Of a stretch of DNA of 64,000 nucleotides, positions 8,841 to 17,519 are shown in pieces (position 1 is the stretch's first letter; every line of letters starts with the position of its first letter). The translations under genes were made by a program, and so were the position numbers. The notes beneath the pieces are model-generated. The model was not told the DNA's origin. It saw only the letters and a list, made by a program, of their open reading frames with translations, and made no database searches. Source of the stretch: Planctomycetota bacterium (GTDB taxonomy: Bacteria; Planctomycetota; UBA8742; UBA2392); NCBI GenBank assembly GCA_016712285.1, contig JADJRK010000001.1, positions 930,001-994,000 on the forward strand. The letters run 5' to 3'.

Positions 8841-8900
8841 CAGGGCAAGAAAAAAAGTGATGCGTCACCTACAAAGTCGCGGCGTCGAAAGGGGGATCGA

Positions 8901-9692
8901 ATGGTCACGCCACAAGACATTGAGCGATTCACCGAGCGGTTGGAACACGCGCTTTGGCAGACGGAACGCCCCACTGCGGCAGGCTCATTCAGCGCACGGT
9001 GGTTCGGGGGGCAGGTGGCTCGACAAGTAGGAATAGAACAGACGGTAGGCGAGGGCGACTCGGACTTGGTAGTAGTCACGGCGGACTTCCTGTGGAATTA
9101 CGTCAGGCTGGGAATCCTCCGGCCAGTTTCGGTTGCTGGCGGCGACAAGTCGGCCTATGACAATTCGAAGTTCTACTTCACCCCAGAGGGGCTTCATTGG
9201 CAACGGCAGCCATTCGACAGCACAAGCCCATTTGCGACCGACTTTGAAACAGCCCTAAAAGCAGAATGTTCGATCATCCAAGGTGAGCCCTGCGTGCTTA
9301 TGATCGAAGCCAGACGCGCGTTCCAAACCGGGTTGCGGCGGGCGTGTTTGTTCCTGGTTGGACTTCTAAACGAGGACGTGACCGACAAACTGTTTGACGC
9401 GGGGCTGGAATCTGGCGGCGTCAAAGACACAAACGCCAAGGCAAATCGTTTCCTTGCGTTTGCCAAGCAGCGAGACGTTTTCGAGGGAATGCTCGCACAA
9501 CAGAAGGCAGGGAATCTCAGTCCCGGCGTTGCGGATGAATGGGACGCGTTGGCGACGGCGATCAGGAACTACAGGAACGAGTGCGCCCACAGTGCGGCCT
9601 ACATTCCTGATCAATCCACCGTTCACTCTGCCCTATTCATGCTTCCACGGATGGCGCGAACAGCGCAGGCGGGATTTGATGCGCTCACTTGA
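8901..9692 (+). CDS. HEPN-motif protein of unknown function next to tRNA-Asp
   Basis: 263 aa, soluble. The C-terminal helical part carries RNECAH at residues 225-230 within IRNYRNECAH. This matches the R-N-x3-H (Rx4-6H) catalytic signature of HEPN-fold ribonucleases and nucleotide-binding domains. The N-terminal 120 residues are unrecognised. HEPN proteins often act in toxin-antitoxin, abortive-infection or other defence systems, but no antitoxin-like partner is adjacent. The start ATG at 8901 has AGGGGGA about 6 nt upstream; longer in-frame starts would run through the tRNA. By eye its base composition looks less GC-rich than its neighbours. The next 268 bp (9693-9960) hold no gene that can be supported, only a GCCCGGC inverted repeat at 9739-9745/9774-9780. 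Confidence 0.65.
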   Translation: MVTPQDIERFTERLEHALWQTERPTAAGSFSARWFGGQVARQVGIEQTVGEGDSDLVVVTADFLWNYVRLGILRPVSVAGGDKSAYDNSKFYFTPEGLHWQRQPFDSTSPFATDFETALKAECSIIQGEPCVLMIEARRAFQTGLRRACLFLVGLLNEDVTDKLFDAGLESGGVKDTNAKANRFLAFAKQRDVFEGMLAQQKAGNLSPGVADEWDALATAIRNYRNECAHSAAYIPDQSTVHSALFMLPRMARTAQAGFDALT

Positions 9693-9960
9693 AACTGTGC
9701 GCCTTGTCGTCAAGGTCGCGTAGCTGGTCAATAGAAAGGCCCGGCAACTCGCGCCGGACGACGGAAAGGCCGCGCCGGGCGTGAGATTCCTTCCGGGTGC
9801 AGACCATGCCGCCGGCGACGCATCGGTTAATCCGTGCAATCTGCAGTCAGCGTTTGCCCGTGAAATCGTCGATGCGTTGCTTTCCAAATTGGCTTGTGGC
9901 TTGTAAGCGACTGTGTTCAATCCACCTGCGAACCTTTCTCGTCTTACTCAGGAGAACCCG

Positions 9961-10890
9961 ATGCGCGACAACAAGTCTCTTTTCATGCTGATCGGCGCCG
10001 GCGTGGTGCTGGTACTCGTGGCCACCTTCATGCTGTCCTGCTACGAAATCGTTGACCCCGGCCACCGCGGCGTCCACGTTTCCTTCGGCACCCTGACCGA
10101 GGAATCCTACGACGAAGGCCTCCACTTCAAGGCGCCCTGGGCCTCCATCCACGAGGTCAACATCCAGGAACAGATCGTGGTCAGTGCCGCAGGCGCCGCC
10201 TCGTCGGACCTGCAGACCGTGACCACCGAAGTCGCCGTCAACTACAAGCCCGAAGCCGCCATGGTCTGGTGGCTTTACCAGAACCTTGGCAAGAGTGGCG
10301 ACATCTGGCGCACGACCAAGCTCAACCCGATTATCGGCGAGTCGGTCAAGTCCGTCACCGCCAAGTACACCGCCGAAAACCTGATCAAGCACCGCGAAGA
10401 AGTAAAAGGTGAAATCGAGCGCATCATCACCCAGCGCGCGCTGGGCAGCAACCTGATCGTCACCGCCGTCAACATCACCGACTTCAAGTTCAGCGCCAGC
10501 TTTGACCACGCCATCGAAGCCAAGGTGCAGGCCGAGCAGGACACCCTGCGCGCCCGCAACGAGCTCGAGAAAGAAAAAGTCGAAGCCGAAAAGAAAGTCG
10601 TGCAGTCGGAGGCCGAGGCCAAGATGAAAGAGCTTCAGGCCTCTGCCGACCGCAAAGCCACCGAGGAAAAGGCAGCAGGCCAGGCCAAGCAGATTGAGCT
10701 GCTCAGTATCGCAAACTCCGAGGCCACAAAGCGCGAAGCCGACGCTGAGGCCGAAGCCAACAAGGTTCTGCTGGCCACACTCGACAAGAAGATTCTTGAA
10801 AACAAGCGGCTTGAGAAGTGGGACGGCAAACTGCCCAAGGTCACGGGCAGCACCAATCCACTGCTGCTGCTGAACCCGGATGAAGAATAG
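9961..10890 (+). CDS. SPFH/prohibitin (band 7) family membrane protein
   Basis: 309 aa. An N-terminal membrane anchor (residues 7-26, LFMLIGAGVVLVLVATFMLS) is followed by an SPFH/band 7 domain (about 27-190, IVDPGHRGVHVSFG). Next is a long Ala/Glu/Lys-rich coiled coil (about 195-290) and a short C-terminal tail. Family members form large oligomeric rings in the membrane, often with FtsH-type proteases or in lipid microdomains. The start at 9961 is supported by AGGAG at 9950-9954; an in-frame extension to 9913 lacks a site. It stands alone and is followed by a hairpin at 10906-10927. Confidence 0.88.
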   Translation: MRDNKSLFMLIGAGVVLVLVATFMLSCYEIVDPGHRGVHVSFGTLTEESYDEGLHFKAPWASIHEVNIQEQIVVSAAGAASSDLQTVTTEVAVNYKPEAAMVWWLYQNLGKSGDIWRTTKLNPIIGESVKSVTAKYTAENLIKHREEVKGEIERIITQRALGSNLIVTAVNITDFKFSASFDHAIEAKVQAEQDTLRARNELEKEKVEAEKKVVQSEAEAKMKELQASADRKATEEKAAGQAKQIELLSIANSEATKREADAEAEANKVLLATLDKKILENKRLEKWDGKLPKVTGSTNPLLLLNPDEE

Positions 10891-10905
10891 CGCTGCGCGA
10901 CTGCG

Positions 10906-10927
10906 GGCCCGGCCAATCGGTCGGGCC
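10906..10927 (+). terminator. Hairpin terminator after the SPFH gene
   Basis: A 9-bp GC-rich stem (GGCCCGGCC / GGTCGGGCC, one G-T) with an AATC loop lies 15 bp past the stop. The T-tract is weak (TTG), so termination strength is uncertain. It also lies just past the end of the tiny ORF on the other strand. Confidence 0.5.
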
Positions 10928-10936
10928 TTGCGCCTT

Positions 10937-11011
10937 CTAGTCGCGGGTGCGGGCGGCTTTCAGCAGGGCGCTCACCAGGACCATCAGCATTGTACGGGCG
11001 AAACCTGTCAT
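10937..11011 (-). CDS. Putative 24-aa small membrane peptide
   Basis: A 25-codon frame starts with ATG at 11011 and ends with TAG at 10937. The peptide has a short polar start, a hydrophobic core (residues 8-17, MLMVLVSALL) and a basic tail (KAARTRD). A perfect AAGGAG lies 6 nt upstream of the ATG, stronger than at most genes here. It lies 89 bp downstream of miaA on the same strand, with an ATCAAGC/GCTTGAT hairpin at 11047-11071 in between. It could be a real membrane microprotein or a chance frame with a good ribosome site. Confidence 0.4.
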   Translation of the reverse strand: MTGFARTMLMVLVSALLKAARTRD

Positions 11012-11100
11012 GGCGTTCTCCTTGCCATTACAGATACCCCGCGGCGATCAAGCTTTCTCGCAGCGCTTGATAAGCTTGCGTGAAGTTTCTGACACACCCG

Positions 11101-12105
11101 TCAGGGCAGGTCCACCATCGGCCGCTCGTGCCCGCACTGCTTGAGCATGTCTTTGATTTCCTGCGCCAGGTACATGCTGGCGCGGTCGATCTCGGTTTCG
11201 CTGGAGACGTCCAGCCACTGCACCTTGGGGAAGCCCTTGAAGAACGTCATGCTCTTGCGCGCAAATTGCTTCACGTCGCGCACGGTCTGTTCAACGCACT
11301 CCTGCCAGGTCAGCGCGCCGCGCAAGTACTCCTGGATGCGCTTGTAACCGTGGGCCTTGCCAGACGTACTCGAAAACCCGCCCGCTGCCAAAATGCGCTG
11401 CACTTCGTCAAGCCAGCCCGCGTCAAACATGGCCTGCGCGCGCAGGCGAATGCGTTCGTACAGGATCTCCCGCGGCCAGCGAACACCCGTGAAGATCCAG
11501 CGATAGTCGGCGCGCGGCTGGCCCCACTGCTTGACCTCGCTGGGCAGCTTGCGCCCGAACTTGATCATCTCGAGTGCCCGCACGAGGCGCTTCTTGTCAG
11601 CCGGGCCGATGCGCTGGGCCGCCACCGGGTCGTCTTTCAGCAGAATGGCTGCAAGCTCGGCTGCGGGCATGCGGTCCATGGCGGCGCGAAACTGCGGGTT
11701 GGGGCCGGGGCCACGCTCGATGCCGTAGACCAGCGCCTTGAGATAATAGGGCGCGGTTACATCCAACACGGGCACATTGCCGCGCTTGACGATGTCGGCC
11801 AGCAAGGGCTCGGCGTAATCGAGAAACTCGGCAACGGAGAACTCTTCGTTCGGGTTGACGATGTCGATGCCGTGGTGGGGGATCAGTTTGCGCTCGGTGA
11901 TGCTTGGTTTTGCCGTACCGGCGTCCATGCCGCGATACACTTTCAGCGCATCGACGCTCAGGATCTCGCCCCGCACACGCTCCGCCACGGCCATGGCCAT
12001 GCGGCTTTTGCCGCTGGCGGTGGGACCAAGGATGACAAGGACAGGAAACTTCGCGTCCGGGGATGGTGCCGAATGATCGCGCTGTACCGGCATATGCAGG
12101 GTCAA
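11101..12105 (-). CDS. miaA: tRNA dimethylallyltransferase MiaA (divergent)
   Basis: 334 aa. It transfers the dimethylallyl group to A37 of tRNAs reading UNN codons. The P-loop GPTASGKS (residues 27-34) and the segment VYRGMDAGTAKP are clear. Other motifs drift from the usual: DSxQxY is DALKVY, with the catalytic Asp kept and Ser and Gln lost. The GGTxLY stretch reads VTAPYY, and the late AKRQxTWF stretch reads ARKSMTFF. The later DPxxAxRI...RLVRALE region is normal. It is still most likely MiaA, but its activity is worth testing. The start overlaps the UPF0145 stop by 4 bp, so the two are probably cotranscribed. Confidence 0.82.
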   Translation of the reverse strand: MTLHMPVQRDHSAPSPDAKFPVLVILGPTASGKSRMAMAVAERVRGEILSVDALKVYRGMDAGTAKPSITERKLIPHHGIDIVNPNEEFSVAEFLDYAEPLLADIVKRGNVPVLDVTAPYYLKALVYGIERGPGPNPQFRAAMDRMPAAELAAILLKDDPVAAQRIGPADKKRLVRALEMIKFGRKLPSEVKQWGQPRADYRWIFTGVRWPREILYERIRLRAQAMFDAGWLDEVQRILAAGGFSSTSGKAHGYKRIQEYLRGALTWQECVEQTVRDVKQFARKSMTFFKGFPKVQWLDVSSETEIDRASMYLAQEIKDMLKQCGHERPMVDLP

Positions 12106-12434
12106 AGGTTGCGCTTGTCTTCGGCGATCACCGCGGTGCCGCTGACCGTGATCAGCACAAGGCCATCGCCGGAAAGATAAGCGTAGTCGAAGTCGAGGCC
12201 GATCACCGCGTTGGCGCCCATTTCCTTGGCTTCATTTTCCAGGCTCATCATGGCGGCTTGGCGGGTCTCGTGAATCATCTTCTCGAACTCGGGGTGGCGA
12301 CCGCCGCCTTCGCGACGGATGAAGGCAGCAAAGTCGCGCATCTCGACGGGCGCAATGGCCGCCTGGCCCGCGACCACGCCGAGATACTGCGTGATGACGT
12401 GGCACTCTAGGTTGCTGGTCGTGGTCTTCAGCAT
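12102..12434 (-). CDS. UPF0145 (YbjQ-like) family protein
   Basis: 110 aa. The sequence matches the YbjQ/UPF0145 family: an N-terminal strand leading into ITQYLGVVAGQA, a central helix, and the conserved KEMGANAVIGLDFDY followed by a beta-rich end (LVLITVSGTAV). The family forms small pentameric barrels once annotated as heavy-metal binding, and its function is unknown. The stop overlaps the miaA start (ATGA at 12102-12105). It is divergent from the secreted-protein gene at 12502. Confidence 0.85.
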   Translation of the reverse strand: MLKTTTSNLECHVITQYLGVVAGQAAIAPVEMRDFAAFIRREGGGRHPEFEKMIHETRQAAMMSLENEAKEMGANAVIGLDFDYAYLSGDGLVLITVSGTAVIAEDKRNL

Positions 12435-12501
12435 GATTGACCCGCGGGTGGCTTGGTATCAAGCTAACAGAAATTGCCCGTTGGGGGCACTGGGAGTCCA
12501 C

Positions 12502-13425
12502 ATGCGTTGGTTATGCTTGTTGCTGGTTTTGTGCGCCCCGGCGCTGTGGGCCGAGACGCCGGCAGGGTCATTCCACTCGTTTATTGCCGCGGTGCTGGAC
12601 ACCAACACGCCTGAGGCAGAGCGCCGCCTGATCTTTGAACGCTACTTTGACTTCGACACCTGGATGACAGCCAAGCAGGCCGAGGACGGCAAAGAGTACA
12701 CCGAGGTTGAGCGCACCCAGTTCAAAGAAGAGTGGTTTACAGTTTTCCTCAGCGCCGAGTTCCGGCAGCGCTTTGCCGCGCGCAACGTGCAGGTGATCGA
12801 AGAACCAGAGCCCGAAGGCGACCAAGCCGAGCTCGTGATCAAGATTCTTGAGCCCGCAGCCGCCGCAGGACGCTATCGGGTCCTGATGACACGCAGCGGC
12901 GAGTACTGGCGCTGGCACAGTATTCCGCGCATTGAAGAGGACCCGACGCCGGAGACACCCCTGACTGCTGAAGAAAAGCTGGCTGCGATCCAGCAGGCCA
13001 TCGCCGATGCACAGGCCGAGCAGGAGAAGCTTGCGGCACAGCTGCGCGAACTCGATGCGCAGCGCAATCTGCTCGAGGCCGAAATCGCCGAGAAAAACGC
13101 GGGTGACGCGCCGTACTCGACACCCATGACCACCGCCCGCACGTTGGGCAAAGCCGTGCTGGCTGCCGACACCGACGCGCTGCTCAAGGCCCACACGCCC
13201 GCGCGTCGCAATACCGACCGCAAGAAACTGGCAGAGAAGTTGAAGGCGCAGGCCGAGCGGGTTGCCGGCTGGGAGCCGCTGGACGTCACGCTGTCCGAGA
13301 ACAACACGCAAGCCACCGTGCGCGTGAAGCTGAAACTCTGGGACGATACCGGGGTGAAGGAGCGCACGATTTCGCTGTTGCTGCGCAAGGTAGACGCCGA
13401 GTGGCTCGTGGATGAGGAACCGTAA
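12502..13425 (+). CDS. Secreted coiled-coil protein of unknown function
   Basis: 307 aa. The signal peptide is MRWLCLLLVLCAPALWA. The first mature domain (about 20-145) shows a loose pattern reminiscent of MlaC-type periplasmic proteins (YFDFDTWM, then a conserved-looking strand pair), but too weak to assign. A coiled coil follows at about 155-195 (AIADAQAEQEKLAAQLREL) and then a C-terminal domain. The ATG at 12502 gives the signal peptide, whereas the longer frame does not. Its stop overlaps the ATG of the Nudix gene by one base (TAATG), so the two are coupled. Confidence 0.65.
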   Translation: MRWLCLLLVLCAPALWAETPAGSFHSFIAAVLDTNTPEAERRLIFERYFDFDTWMTAKQAEDGKEYTEVERTQFKEEWFTVFLSAEFRQRFAARNVQVIEEPEPEGDQAELVIKILEPAAAAGRYRVLMTRSGEYWRWHSIPRIEEDPTPETPLTAEEKLAAIQQAIADAQAEQEKLAAQLRELDAQRNLLEAEIAEKNAGDAPYSTPMTTARTLGKAVLAADTDALLKAHTPARRNTDRKKLAEKLKAQAERVAGWEPLDVTLSENNTQATVRVKLKLWDDTGVKERTISLLLRKVDAEWLVDEEP

Positions 13426-13853
13426 TGCCGCAGGTCCGTGAAGCGGCCGGCTTCGTTCTGGCCTGTGTCGCCGATGGCGAGCCGCGCTACCTGTTGCTGC
13501 GCAGCGCCAACCACCAGACGTGGGGGGCGCCCAAGGGTCACCTGGAACCGGGCGAGACGCCGCTGCAGGCCGCCGTACGCGAGACTCTGGAAGAGACGGG
13601 CATCGATGACCTCGATGTCATCACCGACTTCCACCGCGAGTTCAGTTACGAAGTGACGGGGCGTTCCCGCGGCAGCTATCTCAAGCGCGTGCACTACTTT
13701 CTGGCGCTTACGCCCAAAGCGCTGCACGTGCAGAGCGACGAGCACGACAAGTCCGCCTGGTACACGCTGGCCGAAGTCAGCGAGATGCTTGAGTACCCGC
13801 AGATCAAGCAGGTCTTCCGGGAAGCCGACGCGCTGCTGCGAAAGCGGCGCTAA
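13425..13853 (+). CDS. Nudix hydrolase, Ap4A-hydrolase-like
   Basis: 142 aa. The complete Nudix box begins at Gly38 (GHLEPGETPLQAAVRE, then TLEETGI), supplying the Mg-binding Glu residues. The overall layout, with GAPKGHLE before the box and YF/AWYTLAE after it, resembles diadenosine tetraphosphate pyrophosphohydrolases (NUDT2-like). The substrate cannot be fixed from sequence. It is translationally coupled to the secreted-protein gene upstream and convergent with the TPR gene at 13860, only 6 bp away. Confidence 0.85.
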   Translation: MPQVREAAGFVLACVADGEPRYLLLRSANHQTWGAPKGHLEPGETPLQAAVRETLEETGIDDLDVITDFHREFSYEVTGRSRGSYLKRVHYFLALTPKALHVQSDEHDKSAWYTLAEVSEMLEYPQIKQVFREADALLRKRR

Positions 13854-13859
13854 AGGCCG

Positions 13860-15647
13860 CTACCCCTCGTCGATCTCTTTCTGGATGGCGTCCGCTACTT
13901 CGCGCAGCCAGCTTGCGCTGTCGGATGGGCTGCTGCGTTTCATGGCCGAGAGCTTCTTGGGCACGTGCTTATAGGCGGCCAGGAAATCGTCGGTGCACCA
14001 CCCGCCCATGATGCGGGCCAGCAGCGCACGCTGGACAACTTTCTCGGCCAGGTCCGCGAAGTGGCGCACCACGGCCACGATCGACGGCATGTGCCCAAGG
14101 CGGCGAATGGTGTCGCTGAGGTCTGCCTGCAGGTTGGCCTGTTCGTCCGTGTTGCACTCGATCTCTTTCTTGAACTGCTCAGCGATGGCTTCACCGGCTT
14201 TCTTGATGGCGTCGCCGCCAATCACTCGTCCAGTTTCGGCTGCCAGGAAGGCTGCGTCGCGCACGATACCGCGTTCGCGGTTCGCCAACAGCTTGATGAA
14301 CAGGTTTAGCGCGCGTTCGGTCTTGAACGTCGTGCCGGTGCGGTGGTCTTCCCGCGCCTTGCGCAGCGACAACGACAACTTCGGCATGTCGTCCTGCGTC
14401 AGGTAGTTCTCGAGAATCGTGAGCTTGTTGTCCTCAGTGGGGTTCATGAAGTTCTTCAGCTCATCGACAATGTTCTCAAGCCGGTTGCGGTGTGTCGCCG
14501 TGAGGTCGGTTTCCTTCAGGTACGCCTCTAGCCATTGCAGGGCCTCTTCGACCTTGCCCAACGAGTTCACAAGCAGGTCGATGTAGACAACGGCCTCCGG
14601 GCCGCGCAGCGCGATCGGCATGTGCTTGCGCTCGAGGTCGGCGGCTGCAAGGTGATGTTTGCGCGCCTGCTCAATCATCTGCGGGTATTCCGCATGTTCC
14701 TTGCCCGCGATCATGGCCTTGGTTGCCCAGCAGATCGCGAAGTTGCGTTCAAGCTGCTGTGCGGCGCGCGGATCGACCTTGGTGTCGGTCAGCTTGGCAC
14801 ATTCCTCCAGCGTTGCGATCGCATCGTCGTAAGCGTTCTGGGCCATGTAGGCATTTGCCTTCAGCACAAGCGTGCGCGTGCGAAAGCGCGGGTTCATGTT
14901 GGGGTTCTTGAGGTGCTCATCGACAACCTTGTGGAATGCCTCCGGCCCGGCTGCGGCGAAGTACATCTGCAGCAGGTCCGAGTAATCGTCCGCATCTGAG
15001 GCCGGGCCAGACTTCACTAACGGCGTGATCATCTCGACGACTTCAGCGGTGCGTGGCGGCTTCATGTTGATCAATACCTGGGCCTTCAGCACGTATGCCT
15101 GCACGAAGTTCTTCTGCAGGCTGATTGCCTTTTCCAATGCATCAATGGTGGGCCGCGCGCCGCGCTCAGGCTCCTGGCGCATACGCAGCATCTCTAGCTG
15201 CGCCAGGAAGAACCATGGGTACGCGAAGTCCTTGTGCTGCTCAGCGGCTTCGCGCAGCAGCTTTTCGGATTCCGAGATGTTGGGGTTGTTCGGCGGGAAC
15301 TGCAGCAGCATCACCGCGTGCATGACTTTGAACGTTGCGTATTCGGCGTACTTGCCGCGCCCGTATTGGTCAAAAAGCTTGCTGAGCGTCGGCCCCATCT
15401 CCAGCTGCTCGGTGTACAGCAGCACGAGGCGCGACATGTTGCTGGTGTACTCATGGCGTTTGCCTGCATCGGTGTAGTTCTTGAGTTCAAACAGGCTGTG
15501 TTCGCCGCTGGGGTCGACGCCTGGAAACACAGTGCGGATGTAGTCGGCGTAATCGGCTGGAATCTGCGCATCAACAGTCGCCTCCTGTGCCGCAAGCGGA
15601 CACAACGAAAGCAACATGGCGAACAGCACGAATCGGGTCTTGGTCAT
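13860..15647 (-). CDS. Secreted TPR/helical-repeat protein
   Basis: 595 aa. A signal peptide (MTKTRFVLFAMLLSLCPLAA) is followed by helical repeats. TPR-like units are seen at about residues 130-185 (YPWFFLAQLEMLRMR, AISLQKNFVQAYVLKAQVLI), 240-290 (ANAYMAQNAYDDAIATLEEC) and 355-400. The C-terminal 170 residues are helical without a clear family. It probably acts as a periplasmic scaffold, and no enzymatic motif is seen. It lies 13 bp downstream of mqnE on the same strand, so cotranscription is likely, but a functional link to menaquinone is not evident. Confidence 0.65.
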   Translation of the reverse strand: MTKTRFVLFAMLLSLCPLAAQEATVDAQIPADYADYIRTVFPGVDPSGEHSLFELKNYTDAGKRHEYTSNMSRLVLLYTEQLEMGPTLSKLFDQYGRGKYAEYATFKVMHAVMLLQFPPNNPNISESEKLLREAAEQHKDFAYPWFFLAQLEMLRMRQEPERGARPTIDALEKAISLQKNFVQAYVLKAQVLINMKPPRTAEVVEMITPLVKSGPASDADDYSDLLQMYFAAAGPEAFHKVVDEHLKNPNMNPRFRTRTLVLKANAYMAQNAYDDAIATLEECAKLTDTKVDPRAAQQLERNFAICWATKAMIAGKEHAEYPQMIEQARKHHLAAADLERKHMPIALRGPEAVVYIDLLVNSLGKVEEALQWLEAYLKETDLTATHRNRLENIVDELKNFMNPTEDNKLTILENYLTQDDMPKLSLSLRKAREDHRTGTTFKTERALNLFIKLLANRERGIVRDAAFLAAETGRVIGGDAIKKAGEAIAEQFKKEIECNTDEQANLQADLSDTIRRLGHMPSIVAVVRHFADLAEKVVQRALLARIMGGWCTDDFLAAYKHVPKKLSAMKRSSPSDSASWLREVADAIQKEIDEG

Positions 15648-15660
15648 GGTTTCTCTCTCG

Positions 15661-16761
15661 TCAAGCCGTTGCGGTTTCCAGCAATTGATAGCGGGAATCG
15701 CGACGACAGGGCCTGCGGCCTGCGTCCGTAATCATGCGCCTGAGCTGTTCTTCGGAAAGTTGCTGCGGAGTGCTTGAGCCCGCGTCGTGGAAAATGCGTT
15801 CGTGCTCATACACAATGCCGTCAAGGTCATCCACGCCATAACCCAGCGCCACTTGCGCAAGCTTCAGGCCCGCGCTGATCCAGTAGCACTTCAGGTGCGG
15901 CACGTTATCAAGCAGCAGTCGCGACACCGCATACACCTTCAGGTCAGTCACTCCGCTGGCCCGGCGCGACTTCAGCGCGTTGTTCTCGGGGTGATACGCA
16001 AGCGGAATGAAAACCTGGAAGCCATTCGTCGCGTCCTGGTGCTGGCGCACGCGCAACAGGTGATCAACCCGGTCTTCGTCGCTCTCAATGTGGCCGTACA
16101 GCATCGTGACCTGGGTCTTCAGGCCCATTTCATGGGCATAGCCGTGAATCTCAAAGTAGCGGGCGGCGTTGATCTTGTTCGGGCAGATCTGCTTGCGCAC
16201 ATGTTCGGCGAAAATCTCGGCGCCGCCGCCGGTCAGGCTGTCCAGCCCGGCTTCGTGCAGCTCGTGCATGACGGTACGCGCGTCTTTGCGGGCGACACGG
16301 GCAAACCAGTCCACCTCGACGGCGGTAAAACCCTTCAGCGAGGTTTCGGGCAGCACGCCCTTCAGGCCCCGCAGCATGTCGAGATAGTAGTCGTACTTCA
16401 GCGCAGGGTGCAGGCCGCCCACGATGTGCAGCTCCTGCACGCCCTGGCCTTCAAAGCGGCGTGCCCAATCAACGATCTCGGGTACCGTGCGCGTGAAGCT
16501 GCCCGGTTCGCCCGGCTTTCGATAGAAACTGCAGAATTTGCAGGTGTCCCAGCACACGTTGCTGTAGTGCAGGTAGCGGTTCACAATGTAGGTCGTGGTG
16601 TCGCCGTGCAGCCGCTCGCGCACCAGGTTCGCGGCATAGCCCAGCGCGGCTATATCACGGGTACGAAACAGGCGCAGGCCGTCAGCGGCCGTCAGGCGCT
16701 GCCCTGCCTCGGCCTTCTCTACCAGGTCCGCGATTTCGCTGTTCGCTATGACCGCGTTCAT
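15661..16761 (-). CDS. mqnE: Aminofutalosine synthase MqnE (radical SAM)
   Basis: 366 aa from the ATG at 16761. The radical SAM cluster motif CWDTCKFC (Cx3Cx2C) follows NRYLHYSNV. Typical MqnE segments are present: HIVGGLHPALKYDYYLDML, LDSLTGGGAEIF, and TMLYGHIESDEDRVDHLLR. MqnE adds adenosyl to 3-[(1-carboxyvinyl)oxy]benzoate in the futalosine menaquinone pathway. An upstream ATG at 16794 is also possible. The chosen start matches the short family N-terminus, but no clear ribosome-binding site is seen for either. No other mqn gene lies in this window. Confidence 0.9.
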   Translation of the reverse strand: MNAVIANSEIADLVEKAEAGQRLTAADGLRLFRTRDIAALGYAANLVRERLHGDTTTYIVNRYLHYSNVCWDTCKFCSFYRKPGEPGSFTRTVPEIVDWARRFEGQGVQELHIVGGLHPALKYDYYLDMLRGLKGVLPETSLKGFTAVEVDWFARVARKDARTVMHELHEAGLDSLTGGGAEIFAEHVRKQICPNKINAARYFEIHGYAHEMGLKTQVTMLYGHIESDEDRVDHLLRVRQHQDATNGFQVFIPLAYHPENNALKSRRASGVTDLKVYAVSRLLLDNVPHLKCYWISAGLKLAQVALGYGVDDLDGIVYEHERIFHDAGSSTPQQLSEEQLRRMITDAGRRPCRRDSRYQLLETATA

Positions 16762-16898
16762 GGGGCGCGAGTGTAGCAGCATCCGCCCATGCATAAAGGC
16801 GGCAGCACCGGCGAGATGCAGGGTCGCGCCATTGTGGTTGATTCGTAAAGCCGCTAGACTTGCGCTTTCCCCGGCCTTCCCCAGTTGAGGATTTGCCC

Positions 16899-17519
16899 GT
16901 GAAGTACCTCAGCTTACTCAGGATTGTTATCCCGTGCGTCGTGCTGGCGATGTTGACCGGCTGCGTGACGCACAAGGACTACTACTACCGTGATTTCGCG
17001 GTGCCGCGCGAGCAGGCCTACGACGCGATGATTCACGTCTTGCAGGATGAAGGCTACCAGGTCACAAGCCTTGAAGAAAACTGGGTCAACGACAAGCCCG
17101 AAGTCTACCTTGAGACTGACTGGAACTTGGCCCAGACCGGCAACCCGTACCCCGGCAACGACGTGCGGCGCCGGGCGTACATCAAGATCACCACGATTTA
17201 CACCGACCGCAAACCCGAGGAGTTTCAGCCGCTGGATGACAAAGACGGCGAGAACCTCGACAAGTTGAAAGAAGAACAGCAGCGCAAGGCCAAGCTGGAC
17301 CACACGCGTGTCAGCATTGCCGTAAACCGCGAAAACCGCAGCGACATCAAGCGTCCCCTGGACGCGGACTGGATTTCGCAGGGGTCGGACAACTTCGAGG
17401 TCATGGCGCTGATGGGCCGGCTTGAGGCGTTGTTTGTCGATCATTCAGGTGGCGCGCTGCGCCCCTCGGCCAAGGGTGAGAAGCTGAAAGAAGAGCAGCT
17501 GAAAACCGAGAAACAGTGA
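16899..17519 (+). CDS. Lipoprotein of unknown function
   Basis: 206 aa. The GTG start at 16899 is supported by TGAGG 8 nt upstream. The signal sequence ends in a lipobox (AMLTGC, Cys about residue 22), so it is probably lipid-anchored. The mature part has an early segment (YYYRDFAVPREQAYDAMIHV) resembling domains in which a Tyr-rich start precedes a small alpha/beta fold, then a charged region and a Lys/Glu-rich end. The family is not recognised. It leads a three-gene coupled run with the DUF1844 protein and the ExbD-like lipoprotein, which suggests an envelope role. Confidence 0.65.
   Translation: MKYLSLLRIVIPCVVLAMLTGCVTHKDYYYRDFAVPREQAYDAMIHVLQDEGYQVTSLEENWVNDKPEVYLETDWNLAQTGNPYPGNDVRRRAYIKITTIYTDRKPEEFQPLDDKDGENLDKLKEEQQRKAKLDHTRVSIAVNRENRSDIKRPLDADWISQGSDNFEVMALMGRLEALFVDHSGGALRPSAKGEKLKEEQLKTEKQ

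Noticed and set aside
8713..9960. Integrated island with att sites at tRNA-Asp
   Set aside because: No copy of the tRNA 3' end and no integrase was found downstream, so only a single accessory-looking gene can be supported.
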